DNA of 64,000 bases from NCBI GenBank assembly GCA_012031265.1, contig JAAUTY010000001.1:186001-250000 (forward strand), given 5' to 3'. The first letter of the stretch is position 1, and every line of letters starts with the position of its first letter. Both the position numbers and the translations under genes were made by a program. This DNA comes from Spirulinaceae cyanobacterium SM2_1_0. Lineage in GTDB: Bacteria; Cyanobacteriota; Cyanobacteriia; Cyanobacteriales; Spirulinaceae. Below, one piece after another: positions 9,113-18,478 of this stretch. The notes under the pieces were generated by a model. It saw nothing but the letters and a program-made list of their open reading frames with translations. It had not been told where the DNA came from and ran no database searches.

Positions 9113-9613
9113 CGTGGTTTGCGTGCTCACTGTCTCACCCGCGATAAAAATTTGGCGGTGGGTCGCAGTCACCACAATCAGCCAGCGATTTTCCGGGAAA
9201 ACGAGCCAGACCTCGAGGCCGCCCGACTGCAAGTATTCGACGGCGCGGGCAATCACCTCCTCAGCGCGATCCGTCGGTGAGACAATCTCGGCACTGAGCG
9301 GGAAACTCTGGGGCAACACGGCAACATCGCCGTACTCGGTGACCAATTGGGGGGTCAGATAGGCAACATCGGGACGGCGACCTTGCTGTTGGGTACGGCA
9401 GGGGACATCGGAGTACACCTTCCCACCGACCTGACTATCGCTGACATAGATTTGCCAATGGGTAGCGAGCCTGACCTGAATCTCACTGTGTCGCAGGGTC
9501 ATGCCATTCTTCTCAACGAGATTGCCATCTAGCCATTCGGTCTGCTCGAGGGGATTTTGCAGCCAGTCATCCAGGCTTTGGGGCGGTTGAGGGAAGACTA
9601 AAGTTGCAGTCAT
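9071..9613 (-). CDS. Uma2-family (DUF820) putative endonuclease, tandem copy 2
   Basis: This is the 180-residue tandem paralogue of the gene at 8356-8898. I chose the ATG at 9613 (MTATLVF) because it aligns with copy 1; an upstream in-frame extension reads into dispersed repeat copy B and is not expected to be translated. Residues 1-40 and 71-180 are almost identical to copy 1, while residues 41-70 are replaced by a different sequence (RHSEIQVRLATHWQIYVSD). The duplicated cofG tail lies antisense across its 3' end, in the same arrangement as at copy 1. Confidence 0.85.
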   Translation of the reverse strand: MTATLVFPQPPQSLDDWLQNPLEQTEWLDGNLVEKNGMTLRHSEIQVRLATHWQIYVSDSQVGGKVYSDVPCRTQQQGRRPDVAYLTPQLVTEYGDVAVLPQSFPLSAEIVSPTDRAEEVIARAVEYLQSGGLEVWLVFPENRWLIVVTATHRQIFIAGETVSTQTTLPGFSVGVDELLA

Positions 9614-9662
9614 GGCCGAATCTCCAGAAGGCGCGCGGCTGATTTCAGCGTAGCACAGGCTT

Positions 9663-9779
9663 CTAGTACCGCTCGTGGAGTTCTGAGTTTTGAGTTCTGA
9701 GTTTTGAGTTCTGAGTCCCTGCAATACGGGGATCCTGTGGATTTTGAATGGGCTGCTTATTTCCGCCGCCTTGTACTAG
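9663..9779. repeat. Dispersed ~110-bp repeat, copy B
   Basis: This copy has the same orientation as copy A: CTAGTACCGCT at the left, several TTTTGAGTTCTGAG units, GGGATCCTGTGGATTTTGAATG, then ATTTCCGCCGCCTTGTACTAG at the right. It is 12 bp longer than copy A because of extra GAGTTCTGAGTTTT units. It sits between the second Uma2 gene and the DUF3386 gene. Confidence 0.78.
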
Positions 9780-9884
9780 TGGGTCGGATTGGTTTATGGC
9801 CTGACACCAGCGAGCATGACCCGATTACAATGGAGCACGAAGCGAGATTCAGCGACTGCAACTGCATCGGGAGAATTGTTTTTT

Positions 9885-10526
9885 ATGACCGCAACGCAAG
9901 TATCGGCGCGCGAACTATTTCAATCCGCCTACGAAAACCGCTATACCTGGGACAAGGACTTTCCCGGCTACACCGCTGACGTGACTTATCGGACGGGCGA
10001 TCGCCACTTCCAAGGTCAAGCCCGCGTCAGCCCCGACCTCAAAGGTGCCGTCAGCGGCATCGAGGATGAGAGCGCGACCAAGGCGATCGAGAATCAGCTT
10101 TGGGAAATCGCGATTCACCGCGTCCGTCGCCCGTTTGAAAAGACCCACGCGGAAAACACCTTCAGCTACGGCAAGACGGATGAGACCGGCGCGATCGAAA
10201 TCCTAATTGGCGGCAAGGGCGAGGGCGACCACTACAAGCTGCGCGACAACGAAGTCTGCATGGTTCACCGCCACATCCACGGCGTCGTCGTCACGATCAA
10301 TACCTTCAGCAGCCACGACACCGGCGCGGGCTACCTCTCACATCGCTATGATTCGGTCTACCACGACCCCAAAACCGGTGCTCAGCGGGGGGGGCGCAGC
10401 GTCTTCACCGATGAGTATGAGTCGGTCGGCGACTACACGCTCCTCAAGCGCCGCCAGATCGAGACGGAAACCGAGCGGGGTACCGAAGTCCAAGAGTTCT
10501 GCTTCAGCAACATGCAGTTGCTCTAG
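9885..10526 (+). CDS. DUF3386-family protein
   Basis: This 213-residue protein belongs to DUF3386, a family I know from cyanobacteria and plants with no assigned function. It starts MTATQVSARELFQSAYENRYTW, then DKDFPGYTADV, a characteristic opening for the family. The ATG at 9885 has GGGAGA upstream, so the longer in-frame extension is rejected. The body reads as alternating strands typical of a lipoprotein-like beta barrel, for example VVVTINTFSSHDTGAGYLSHRYDSVYHD. There is no signal peptide or membrane segment. A small secreted protein gene follows after 6 bp and is probably co-transcribed. Confidence 0.82.
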   Translation: MTATQVSARELFQSAYENRYTWDKDFPGYTADVTYRTGDRHFQGQARVSPDLKGAVSGIEDESATKAIENQLWEIAIHRVRRPFEKTHAENTFSYGKTDETGAIEILIGGKGEGDHYKLRDNEVCMVHRHIHGVVVTINTFSSHDTGAGYLSHRYDSVYHDPKTGAQRGGRSVFTDEYESVGDYTLLKRRQIETETERGTEVQEFCFSNMQLL

Positions 10527-10532
10527 GTCAGT

Positions 10533-10844
10533 ATGAAGATGCCCTCTGCCTTGGGGACTGGTGTGGCGATCGCCAGCATTTTGAACCTGGCGATCGCCCA
10601 ACCGGGTCACGCCCTGCCGCCGCCGGACGAGTTGCCGGAGGAGGTGGCGCGGACTGAGATCATCCTGGGGGCGCGATCGCCTGTGGACGGCGAACCGCTG
10701 ACGGCCGCGGAATATGCCGAACTGCAAGCCCAGCTTCAGGAGTCGGCCTTTGCCCCCGCTGTCAGCCCGGTGGCTCGTGAGCTGATCTTCCTGTTGCGTG
10801 TCCGCGAATTGCTCAATACCCTCGTGCCGTTGGTCAATTTCTGA
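10533..10844 (+). CDS. Small secreted cyanobacterial protein, unknown function
   Basis: This 103-residue protein has an N-terminal signal peptide (ALGTGVAIASILNLAIA, cleavage near GHA-LPPP). The mature part has LPEEVARTEIILGARSPVDGEPLTAAEYAEL and a C-terminal hydrophobic helix (ELIFLLRVRELLNTLVPLVNF). I recall similar short proteins in many cyanobacteria, but no function. It begins 6 bp after DUF3386 and probably shares its transcript. Confidence 0.7.
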   Translation: MKMPSALGTGVAIASILNLAIAQPGHALPPPDELPEEVARTEIILGARSPVDGEPLTAAEYAELQAQLQESAFAPAVSPVARELIFLLRVRELLNTLVPLVNF

Positions 10845-11006
10845 GGGTGATGAGAGCGTGTAAACGGTCGGCTCGCGACTAGACAAAGGCCCCAAAATGC
10901 TAAATATTGAACAGTATTCAGTTGGCTGCTGCGCTTGCCGTGCAGTCGGTTGCTTAGCTGCCTCGACTGGCCCTCATCCTAAATTTTATTGCGTCTGGAT
11001 TTGCTC

Positions 11007-13280
11007 ATGATCGACCCCGAACAGATTGACAAGATTGTTTGGAACCATCACCATGACCCCTTTGAGGTGCTCGGCCCCCATCCCCTGGAGCAAAATGGCA
11101 AGGTCGAAAGCTGGGTTGTCCGGGCCTACTTGCCAAATGCTCAGGCAGCCTGGGTGATTTGTTCGGGCGATCGCCAGGAATACCCGATGCAATCGGTGCA
11201 TCATCCGAATTTCTTCGAGTGCAAGCTCGACCGTCCTGAACTGGCCAATTACCAGTTGCGCGTCCGCGAAGGGAGCCATGATCGGGTCATCCATGATCCC
11301 TATGCCTTCCGCTCCCCGAAGCTAACAGACTTTGATCTGCATCTTTTTTCAGAAGGCAATCACCACCGCATCTATGAAAAGATGGGCGCGCACGTCATGG
11401 AGCAAAATGGCGTCCAAGGCGTCTATTTTGCCGTCTGGGCACCCAATGCACGGAATGCCTCGATCATCGGCGACTTCAACAATTGGGATGGCCGCCAGCA
11501 CCAGATGCGGAAGCGGGAAAACGGCACCTGGGAACTATTCATCCCAGAACTCAGTGCCGGCGCACATTACAAATACGAAATCAAAAACTGGGAAGGGCAT
11601 ATTTACGAAAAGTCCGATCCTTATGGTTTTTATCAAGAAGTTCGCCCTAAAACGGCCTCGATCGTGGCCGACATTGACCACTACGAATGGCACGACCAAG
11701 ACTGGCTAGAACAGCGTCGCAATGGCAAGCCGCTCGAACAACCGATCTCGGTTTATGAAGTACACCTCGGCTCCTGGCGACACAAAGCCTACGAGGAACC
11801 CGCTCGCTATCTCCACGGTGAGGGCGAACCAGTGCAAGTCACTGAGCTAAAGCCAGGCGCACGCTTCATGACCTACTACGAATTGGCGGAAACGCTGATT
11901 CCTTATGTCAAAGAACTAGGCTTCACACACATTGAATTGCTGCCAGTGGCCGAATATCCCTTCGATGGGTCTTGGGGCTACCAAGTCGCTGGCTACTATG
12001 CGCCGACCTCACGTTTTGGGAGTCCCGAAGACTTCATGTACTTCGTGGATCAATGCCACCAAAACGGTATCGGCGTCCTCATTGATTGGGTTCCCGGTCA
12101 CTTTCCTAAAGATGGTCACGGCCTCGCCTTTTTCGACGGCACGCACCTCTACGAGCATGGTGATGCTCGTATTGGCGAGCATAAAGAATGGGGCACACTA
12201 GTTTTCAATTACGGTCGGAATGAAGTGCGGAACTTCCTAGTTGCCAATGCACTCTTCTGGTTCGATAAGTATCACATTGACGGGATGCGGGTCGATGCGG
12301 TGGCTTCGATGCTGTATCTCGACTATTTGCGGCCGCCCGGTGAGTGGGTTCCGAATCAGTATGGCGGCCGCGAAAATCTGGAAGCGGCTGACTTCCTGCG
12401 CCAGGTCAACTCCGTACTATTCGGCTACTATCCTGGCATCCTCTCGATCGCGGAGGAATCTACCGAGTGGCCGATGGTCTCTTGGCCGACCTACATGGGC
12501 GGCCTCGGCTTCAACTTGAAGTGGAACATGGGCTGGATGCACGATATGCTGGATTATTTCCACATGGATCCGTGGTTCCGCCAGTTCCACCAAAACAACA
12601 TCACTTTCAGTATTTGGTATCACCACAGCGAGAATTTCATGTTGGCGCTCTCCCACGATGAGGTGGTGCATGGCAAGAGCAGCATGATTGGCAAGATGCC
12701 TGGGGACGAATGGCAGAAGTATGCCAATCTGCGTGCCCTCTACACTTATATGTATGCTCATCCAGGCAAAAAGACCCTGTTCATGAGTATGGAACTTGGA
12801 CAGTGGAATGAGTGGAATGTCTGGGGTGATCTCGAGTGGCATTTGTTACAGCACGAACCTCACCAAAATCTCGGCCGGTTTATGCAAGAGCTGAATGCGA
12901 TGTACAAACGTGAGCCAGCACTGTGCCAGCAGGATTTTGAAGAGGCTGGGTTTGAGTGGATTGACTGTAGCGATAGTAGTCATAGCGTTGTCGCATTTAT
13001 TCGCCGTAGCCAGACGCCGGAAGAGTTCATTGTAGCGGTCTGCAACTTTACCCCGCAGCCGCATAGTCATTATCGTGTCGGCGTCCCAGAGTTGGGGTTC
13101 TATACCGAGCTGTTTAATAGCGATGCGCGCCAATATGGTGGCAGCAATATGGGCAACTTGGGTGGTAAGTGGGCAGAAGAATGGTCGTATCATAACCATC
13201 CTTATTCCCTCGATCTCTGTCTGCCGCCGCTGGGGGTCTTGCTGTTCAAAATCGATCCGAGCCAGAAGCCGGAAGGATGA
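11007..13280 (+). CDS. glgB: 1,4-alpha-glucan branching enzyme
   Basis: GlgB (GH13) transfers alpha-1,4 chains to alpha-1,6 positions during glycogen synthesis. With the ATG at 11007 it has 757 residues, normal for the family; a TTG 18 bp earlier is also in frame. An N-terminal CBM48-type module (about 1-230, with [23 protein letters not shown]) precedes the catalytic barrel. The nucleophile is D430 ([15 protein letters not shown]), the acid/base is E483 (IAEESTEW) and the transition-state stabiliser is D551 ([10 protein letters not shown]). The upstream gap of about 160 bp probably holds its promoter. Confidence 0.96.
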   Translation: MIDPEQIDKIVWNHHHDPFEVLGPHPLEQNGKVESWVVRAYLPNAQAAWVICSGDRQEYPMQSVHHPNFFECKLDRPELANYQLRVREGSHDRVIHDPYAFRSPKLTDFDLHLFSEGNHHRIYEKMGAHVMEQNGVQGVYFAVWAPNARNASIIGDFNNWDGRQHQMRKRENGTWELFIPELSAGAHYKYEIKNWEGHIYEKSDPYGFYQEVRPKTASIVADIDHYEWHDQDWLEQRRNGKPLEQPISVYEVHLGSWRHKAYEEPARYLHGEGEPVQVTELKPGARFMTYYELAETLIPYVKELGFTHIELLPVAEYPFDGSWGYQVAGYYAPTSRFGSPEDFMYFVDQCHQNGIGVLIDWVPGHFPKDGHGLAFFDGTHLYEHGDARIGEHKEWGTLVFNYGRNEVRNFLVANALFWFDKYHIDGMRVDAVASMLYLDYLRPPGEWVPNQYGGRENLEAADFLRQVNSVLFGYYPGILSIAEESTEWPMVSWPTYMGGLGFNLKWNMGWMHDMLDYFHMDPWFRQFHQNNITFSIWYHHSENFMLALSHDEVVHGKSSMIGKMPGDEWQKYANLRALYTYMYAHPGKKTLFMSMELGQWNEWNVWGDLEWHLLQHEPHQNLGRFMQELNAMYKREPALCQQDFEEAGFEWIDCSDSSHSVVAFIRRSQTPEEFIVAVCNFTPQPHSHYRVGVPELGFYTELFNSDARQYGGSNMGNLGGKWAEEWSYHNHPYSLDLCLPPLGVLLFKIDPSQKPEG

Positions 13281-13935
13281 TGTGGGGGGGGGCATCCCGG
13301 CTTAGCAGCCCTAAGTCCAAGCGCCTCTTGGAGTGTTCTAAGGCAATGAGCAGCCATCAGATTGCCGATCTGAGGAATTGCATGGGTCGCCATCGGGCAA
13401 TGGTTTTGTAAGGGGGGATGAAGCCAACGCCTGGTGTGGTCAGAGGTTCAGGGGTCGAGAGCGGACGCTCACAGCATCCCATTGCTATCACAGGGGGGCT
13501 TGTTTCCGAGTCCCTGTGGGGTCTCACTCAGTTGTGAATCGAGTGCTGGATATCTAGTACCGCTACGCGGAATTTTGAGTTCTGAGTTTTGAGTGATGAG
13601 TGCAGACAGTACAGGTATCCTACGGATCCTGAATGGGGATCTCATTTCCGCCGCCTTGTACTAGTCCCTGCTGCTGCAAGGCACTCAGCCGCATTGTGCG
13701 CTTCATGATGGTTGTTATGAACCTCGTGTCGGGAACTAATGGCAGCAAATGGCTGTTCTTTCTTTTTGATCGATAATATGCCTTAGGGGGTGCTTGATGA
13801 GTTTTTGGCCCAGGGGTCTGAGTCGGCTGTTTTGACCAGTGACTGCTTCAAGTCTCTCGCAATCGGCGAGCAGCTTGTTTGGCATGGCGTCGCCTCGGTT
13901 CGGGACTTGCTTCTTGCTTGCCAGCGGGCAATGAC
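13281..13935. other. 655-bp intergenic region
   Basis: There is no supported gene between glgB and the polysaccharide deacetylase gene. The stretch contains dispersed repeat copy C (13554-13664) and a short stem TCAGAT-TGCCG-ATCTGA near 13356. Both flanking genes end here, since they converge, so promoters are not expected. Confidence 0.6.
13554..13664. repeat. Dispersed ~110-bp repeat, copy C
   Basis: This copy has the same orientation as copies A and B. The left end is CTAGTACCGCTACGCGGAAT, the TTTTGAGTTCTGAG units and GGATCCTGAATGGGGATCTC follow, and the right end is ATTTCCGCCGCCTTGTACTAG. It lies between two convergent genes. Confidence 0.78.
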
Positions 13936-14934
13936 TCAGCCTTTCGTCGCTTGCATCTGCTGATGATGCAGCTCGAGTAATTCTGGTACGGTCACAAACT
14001 CGTAGCCTTGCTGGCGTAGGGTGGTGATGATTTGGGGTAGGGCGTTGATGGTGCGATCGCGATCGCCGCCGCCGTCATGGAGCAGCACAATACCGCCGGG
14101 GCGGGCAGTATTGATTACATTGCTGGCGATCTTGGCGCTTGAGGCGTAGTAATCCTTAGAATCACCCGACCACATGACTACGACTTGCCCTTTGCCAGCG
14201 GCATAGGCAGCCATGCCGTTGTGTAGGTAGCCCCCCGGTGGGCGGAATAGTTGGCTCCGAACGCCAGTGGCCTGCTCAATCCAGATGTCGGTGTTGTCAA
14301 TTTGTCCGGCGGCACTGGCGGGCGTCTGCTGGTGGTAGGGGTGGCTCCAACTGTGGTTGGCGATCGCATGACCGTGCTCAGCGACTTGACGTGCCCGCTC
14401 CGGAAAGTTGCGGATGTTGCGGCCCAGCAAGAAGAAGGTGGCGCGAACATCGTGTTTACGAAGAATGTAGAGGATCGCGTTCGTGCTCTCCGGCCAAGGG
14501 CCGTCGTCGAAGGTGAGGGCAATGACTTTGCGATCGCCCGCCAGATCGACGTGGGTGATCGTCTTACCCTGGAAGTGGGGCGGCACAGTAAAACGTGCCT
14601 GCTGTTCCCGCGCAGCCGCTGCCGCAATCTCAGCCGCCAGCCGCGCACTTGCCGCCCGGGACAGACCATTAATGCCGCCGACAACACTGGTCGCGGGTGG
14701 CAGCGAACCGCGCATGATCGCCGGGGCTTGGTTCCGGTCACCTAAGGGCAAGTTAAGACCAACCCAGAAGCTGGTGGCAACTGCGCTCGCCGTTACTAGC
14801 CAGTAGAGTGGTGAACCCCGCTGCCGCCGGGGTGCGACGGCCTTGACCCGGCGCTTCTGGACACCGCGAGATCGGGGTATGCCCGGTGGCACATTGGCTT
14901 TGACGCGGCACTGTGTATTCTTTTTGCTCCTCAC
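13936..14934 (-). CDS. Polysaccharide deacetylase (NodB homology, CE4)
   Basis: This is a membrane-anchored CE4 deacetylase of 332 residues. A basic N-terminal cytoplasmic stretch (1-42) precedes one transmembrane helix (about 43-61). The NodB domain starts near residue 135. TFDDG (141-145) holds the catalytic base and first metal ligand, HSWSHP (194-199) the two metal histidines, and RPPGGYLHNG plus IVLLHDGGGDRD the remaining motifs. Likely substrates are N-acetylated sugars of peptidoglycan or an extracellular polysaccharide, acting in the periplasm. It ends in the intergenic region shared with glgB. Confidence 0.92.
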   Translation of the reverse strand: MRSKKNTQCRVKANVPPGIPRSRGVQKRRVKAVAPRRQRGSPLYWLVTASAVATSFWVGLNLPLGDRNQAPAIMRGSLPPATSVVGGINGLSRAASARLAAEIAAAAAREQQARFTVPPHFQGKTITHVDLAGDRKVIALTFDDGPWPESTNAILYILRKHDVRATFFLLGRNIRNFPERARQVAEHGHAIANHSWSHPYHQQTPASAAGQIDNTDIWIEQATGVRSQLFRPPGGYLHNGMAAYAAGKGQVVVMWSGDSKDYYASSAKIASNVINTARPGGIVLLHDGGGDRDRTINALPQIITTLRQQGYEFVTVPELLELHHQQMQATKG

Positions 14935-15157
14935 TACCGGATTCCTATCCCAACGTCATGGTTTAGTCCTACTCTACGGGCTTACAGTCCCGGCCATTTG
15001 GCAAAGCCTAGATCGACGGCACGCTGCCGCTGAGTTGCTCCAAGCTTAATACAGCCGCTGCCCCGATAGTATCCGGAACTAACCGGATTTGCAGCAAGCA
15101 ATGGGGCTGCACGCTTCAGATCTACCAAAAATACCGCAACTGTTGCCTCAAAACAGC

Positions 15158-16693
15158 TTATTCAGCCAGATCGTGACGGGGATACAAATTGACGATCTGT
15201 GCGACCACGGCAGCGGCGCTCAGGCCGTCGGTATCGATCTCAATGGCATCTGGAGCCTTGCGGAGGGGGGCAATGCGGCGGTGGCTATCGAGGCGATCGC
15301 GTGTGGCAATTTCGGCTTCGAGTTGGGCGAGGTCGAGATCATCGCCGCGACCGAGGGCTTGGAAGTCGTGCCAGCGGCGGCGGGCGCGTTCGCGAACTGA
15401 GGCGGTGAGAAAGATCTTCAGTTCAGCGTCGGGGAAAACGTGCGTGCCAATATCGCGTCCCTCGGCGACGATGCCGCCCTTCTCGCCCCAGCGGCGCTGT
15501 TGCCGCACGAGGTAACGTCGTACTGCGGGAATCTTGGCAACAGCAGAGACCCGCGCCGTCACTTCTGGGCTGCGGATCACCGTGGTGACATCGGTGCCGT
15601 TGGCGATCGCGCGCAGTTTGAGGGTCTGGTCGTCGGTCAGGAGTTGGATATCAGCCTGATGGGCAAGTTCAATGATCGCCGCTTCGTCGTCGAGGGACAG
15701 TCCCGCTTGCCAGACCAGCCAGGTCAGCGCACGATACATAGCCCCCGTGTCGAGATAAAGCAACCCCAGTTGTTGGGCCACCGCCCGCGTCACGGTCGAT
15801 TTTCCGGCCCCAGCCGGTCCGTCAATCGCAATGATCGGACGGCGAGCGCGCAGGATCACGTTGTCGATGAGGCGAGTGTTGCCGACATAGGCGGCGATGC
15901 CAAGCAGACCGGCCGTTTCCACGCTGGCTAGTGGGGTGAGTTGGTGGGGATCGACGAGTTCGACGTACTGAACCGCGACGGCGGGCGAGCGAGCGAGTTC
16001 GTCTTTGGCGGCCGCGATCAGGGCGATCGCCTCCCGTTCACCCGTCTGAAAGAGTTGCTGTGCGCGCTGCAAGCCGCGCCAGAGCGCCAGCGCCTGTTCG
16101 CGTTCGGGGTCGCTGAGGTAGCGGTTGCGGGAGCTATAGGCCAGACCCGATGGCTCACGGACGATCGGGCAAGCGCAGATCTCGCCGGGGAGTTTGAGAT
16201 CATGACCCAGTTGTCGCACGATCGCCAGTTGCTGGGCATCTTTTTCGCCGAAATAAGCGCGCGTGGGCTGCATGAGGTTGAGCAGTTGGGTCACCACCGT
16301 CGCCACACCGGGAAAGTGGCCGGGTCGAAAGGGCGCACAGAGTACTTGTAGTAGCGGGGTAGGTGGCTGTACACGAGTTGTTTCGCCACTCGTCGCGCCC
16401 ATTTCAGCTGCGGTCGGGGCAAAGACCAGATCGGCCTCCAGCTCGGCACAGATCTGACAGTCGGCTTCGAGGCGTTGTGGGTAGCGGTCGAGGTCTTCAT
16501 CGGGGCCAAACTGCAAAGGATTGACATAAATGCTGACCGCGAGGCGATCATTCTCGGCCCGAGCACGTTCGAGCAAACTGATATGGCCGGCATGGAGCGC
16601 GCCCATGGTGGGCACGAAACCAATCTCGCAGCTCTGGCGTCGGTAGCCGTCAACGCAAGAGCGCAAGCCCGCAATTGTTTTCACCAGGCGCAC
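15158..16693 (-). CDS. panC/cmk: Bifunctional pantoate-beta-alanine ligase / cytidylate kinase
   Basis: This 511-residue fusion is characteristic of cyanobacteria. Residues 1 to about 283 are PanC, which joins pantoate to beta-alanine in coenzyme A synthesis: FVPTMGALHAGHISLL near 26-41, and FGEKDAQQLAIVRQL near 148-162. Residues from about 285 are cytidylate kinase, with a P-loop GPAGAGKST (292-300), YLDTGAMYRALTW, AEGRDIGTHVFPDA and RDRLDSHRRIAPL. The two activities share no pathway. The ATG at 16693 begins directly at the conserved MRLVKTI. Confidence 0.96.
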   Translation of the reverse strand: MRLVKTIAGLRSCVDGYRRQSCEIGFVPTMGALHAGHISLLERARAENDRLAVSIYVNPLQFGPDEDLDRYPQRLEADCQICAELEADLVFAPTAAEMGATSGETTRVQPPTPLLQVLCAPFRPGHFPGVATVVTQLLNLMQPTRAYFGEKDAQQLAIVRQLGHDLKLPGEICACPIVREPSGLAYSSRNRYLSDPEREQALALWRGLQRAQQLFQTGEREAIALIAAAKDELARSPAVAVQYVELVDPHQLTPLASVETAGLLGIAAYVGNTRLIDNVILRARRPIIAIDGPAGAGKSTVTRAVAQQLGLLYLDTGAMYRALTWLVWQAGLSLDDEAAIIELAHQADIQLLTDDQTLKLRAIANGTDVTTVIRSPEVTARVSAVAKIPAVRRYLVRQQRRWGEKGGIVAEGRDIGTHVFPDAELKIFLTASVRERARRRWHDFQALGRGDDLDLAQLEAEIATRDRLDSHRRIAPLRKAPDAIEIDTDGLSAAAVVAQIVNLYPRHDLAE

Positions 16694-17073
16694 CGTTGAT
16701 TTCCTCTACAAACTGCAACGTAGACTCAGCCAGAATGGTTTTCGCGATCGCATCACCGCCGAAGTCAGGCTGTCAGTGTTTTTTCAGCCAGCCGCAAAAT
16801 TCGCGGACGCTCCCCGCTTCTGCCTCATAAGCTAACAATCTCAGTCTCTAATCTGCGACAACGCCAGCGATTTTCGGGGCAAATTTCTAATCGGGCGATC
16901 GCGCGGTTGCCGCCAGACTGAGCAGTCGCCTTAGCGTGATCAGGATTCTGCGTGGACGGATCGCAGAGCCGTCTCGGGCAAAAAAGAAAGGACGACATCC
17001 ATCTTGCCAGACGGCAGCAGGATATCGCCCTTCATCCTAACGAGTTTTGGCGCGGTCGGTTATCCCCGCCGCC
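16694..17073. other. 380-bp intergenic region
   Basis: The region lies upstream of panC/cmk and downstream of rlpA, both on the minus strand. I see one GCGATCGC-like site and no convincing gene, RNA or repeat. It presumably holds the panC/cmk promoter. Confidence 0.5.
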
Positions 17074-18147
17074 TTAGCGGCCGAGGACTTCGACCCGCAC
17101 CGGAGCCACGCCACTGCCGAGCATCCCGATGCTGCTGGCGGCGGCACGCGACAGGTCGATCACGCGACCGCCGACAAATGGCCCACGATCATTGATGCGC
17201 ACGACAACGGAACGACCATTATTGACGTTGGTGACGCGGACTTGCGTCCCAAACGGAAGCGTCCGGTGGGCGGCGGTGAGCGCATTTTGGTTGAAGCGCT
17301 CGCCGCTGGCGCTACGCCGGCCGTGGAAACCAGGGCCGTACCAGGACGCCATGCCGGACTGATACAGTCGGGCCGGTGAGCCAACCGCGACCGTGGGGGC
17401 ATAGGCCGCTCGGCGCGCACCGGGCCGTGTAGTCAACTCGCTCATGACGAGTGGCTCAGCATTGCCGAGCCAGCGACGCAAGCGGTTGGTGGCTTGCAGG
17501 ACATCTTGCTCCCAGTTGCGGGTACTGTCTGCAAGGCGCGTTTGCTGATCGACGACCACCAAGGTGTCGTCCGCCACTTTAATGACGTAGGCTTCCTGCT
17601 CGGCGTCCCAGACAGCGGTGATCGCCTCCGCATCGAAATCGCTGAAGTCAATTTCGTTCAGGCGCGCCGCCGCTACGGCAGCCCGCTGGGCAGGGTCAGT
17701 GTCGGTGGTGCCGATGCCCTCGACTTCACCTGCCAGGACGGCAGTGGGATCGAGGAAGCCCAATCGCCGTGGCGTCGTAGCTTTGTCGTCGGTTGCTGTG
17801 ACTGGATCGCCCCAGAAAGTCAGGACAGGCAGGCTCCGCACAAAGAGTGTGACCGCAATTTTGCCGTCTTCTGGGTGATGGTAGATCGTGGCGATCGCCG
17901 ACTCACGAGTCGCCGCCGCACGTACCGTCTGCTGGCGGGTGACCGCCGCATTGACCTCACTGGCATCGGCATCAGCCAAAACAAGGGTCGGTGATACCGA
18001 CTCCTGGGGGCGAGACGCCACCGTCTGGTGGCTGTCGATCCAGGCTCGTGCCGTAGTCTCGGAGGCCTCAGCGGGTCGTGTGCCGACAGTACTCATGCCG
18101 GTGGCGACAAGTGTGACCGCGAGGCTACTTAGGAGTCTGTGCTTCAT
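17074..18147 (-). CDS. rlpA: RlpA-like septal ring lytic transglycosylase
   Basis: This 357-residue secreted protein has a signal peptide (residues 1-28, [15 protein letters not shown] ... EAS). A variable middle of about 220 residues has no motif I recognise. The C-terminal double-psi beta-barrel (about 262-357) is the RlpA domain: [56 protein letters not shown]. The Trp-Tyr-Gly opening and the Asp of NDRGP are the conserved active-site region of lytic transglycosylases that cut stem-less peptidoglycan. It is divergent from purM. Confidence 0.88.
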   Translation of the reverse strand: MKHRLLSSLAVTLVATGMSTVGTRPAEASETTARAWIDSHQTVASRPQESVSPTLVLADADASEVNAAVTRQQTVRAAATRESAIATIYHHPEDGKIAVTLFVRSLPVLTFWGDPVTATDDKATTPRRLGFLDPTAVLAGEVEGIGTTDTDPAQRAAVAAARLNEIDFSDFDAEAITAVWDAEQEAYVIKVADDTLVVVDQQTRLADSTRNWEQDVLQATNRLRRWLGNAEPLVMSELTTRPGARRAAYAPTVAVGSPARLYQSGMASWYGPGFHGRRSASGERFNQNALTAAHRTLPFGTQVRVTNVNNGRSVVVRINDRGPFVGGRVIDLSRAAASSIGMLGSGVAPVRVEVLGR

Positions 18148-18478
18148 AAGGGTTGGTTAACATCAGGACAGTGACTTGCCAGTCGGTGGCTATTCACAGG
18201 CTGGCTAAGCATTTTTGCTTAGTTTTTCCGATTTTCCGGAAACTGCAACAGACTAGCATGAAGTTTTGTGATTGGGATCCGCGCAGTTAGCGCTGCGGCA
18301 CTCGCCTGAACACAATCAGCTTGCTGGCGATCGCCGCAAATGGTTGCCAGGGCTGACTTGTTCAGCAGGGCGATCGCCATTGATTACAAAAATTAATCAG
18401 CGGCGGATTGACCCGCAAACTGCCTGCTACACTCAAACTCGTCACAGTACAATTGCTCGCCAGAGCAACCCAACCAGC
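18148..18478. other. 331-bp divergent gap between rlpA and purM
   Basis: This gap must contain the promoters of both genes. It holds a terminator-like hairpin on the plus strand (18205-18227), a second weaker TTCCG/CGGAA stem just after it, and several GATCGC motifs nearer purM. The purM reading frame stays open upstream to 18272, but without family similarity, so I treat that part as leader. Confidence 0.5.
18205..18227 (+). terminator. Rho-independent-terminator-like hairpin in the purM leader
   Basis: CTAAGCA-TTTT-TGCTTAG is a perfect 7-bp stem followed by TTTTT. It reads as a terminator only on the plus strand, although no plus-strand gene precedes it closely. It could end a short leader RNA or a transcript antisense to rlpA, or act as an attenuator before purM. 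Confidence 0.5.

Larger units (their letters stand above)
9005..9666. repeat. Tandem duplication, unit 2
   Basis: This is the second copy of the cofG-tail plus Uma2 segment (compare 8311-8950). Its right end abuts dispersed repeat copy B: the shared sequence stops at TTCTAG, where the CTAGTAC terminus of that repeat begins. Confidence 0.88.

Noticed and set aside
13281-13935. Possible RNA gene (tRNA, 6S, tmRNA or RNase P) in the largest intergenic region
   Set aside because: No cloverleaf, T-loop consensus or conserved RNA motif was found; only dispersed repeat copy C and weak stems.
18272-18478. 69-codon N-terminal extension of purM
   Set aside because: PurM proteins start at the DYRDAGVD block, reached by GTG 18479. 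The extension is unlike the family and begins at a TTG.
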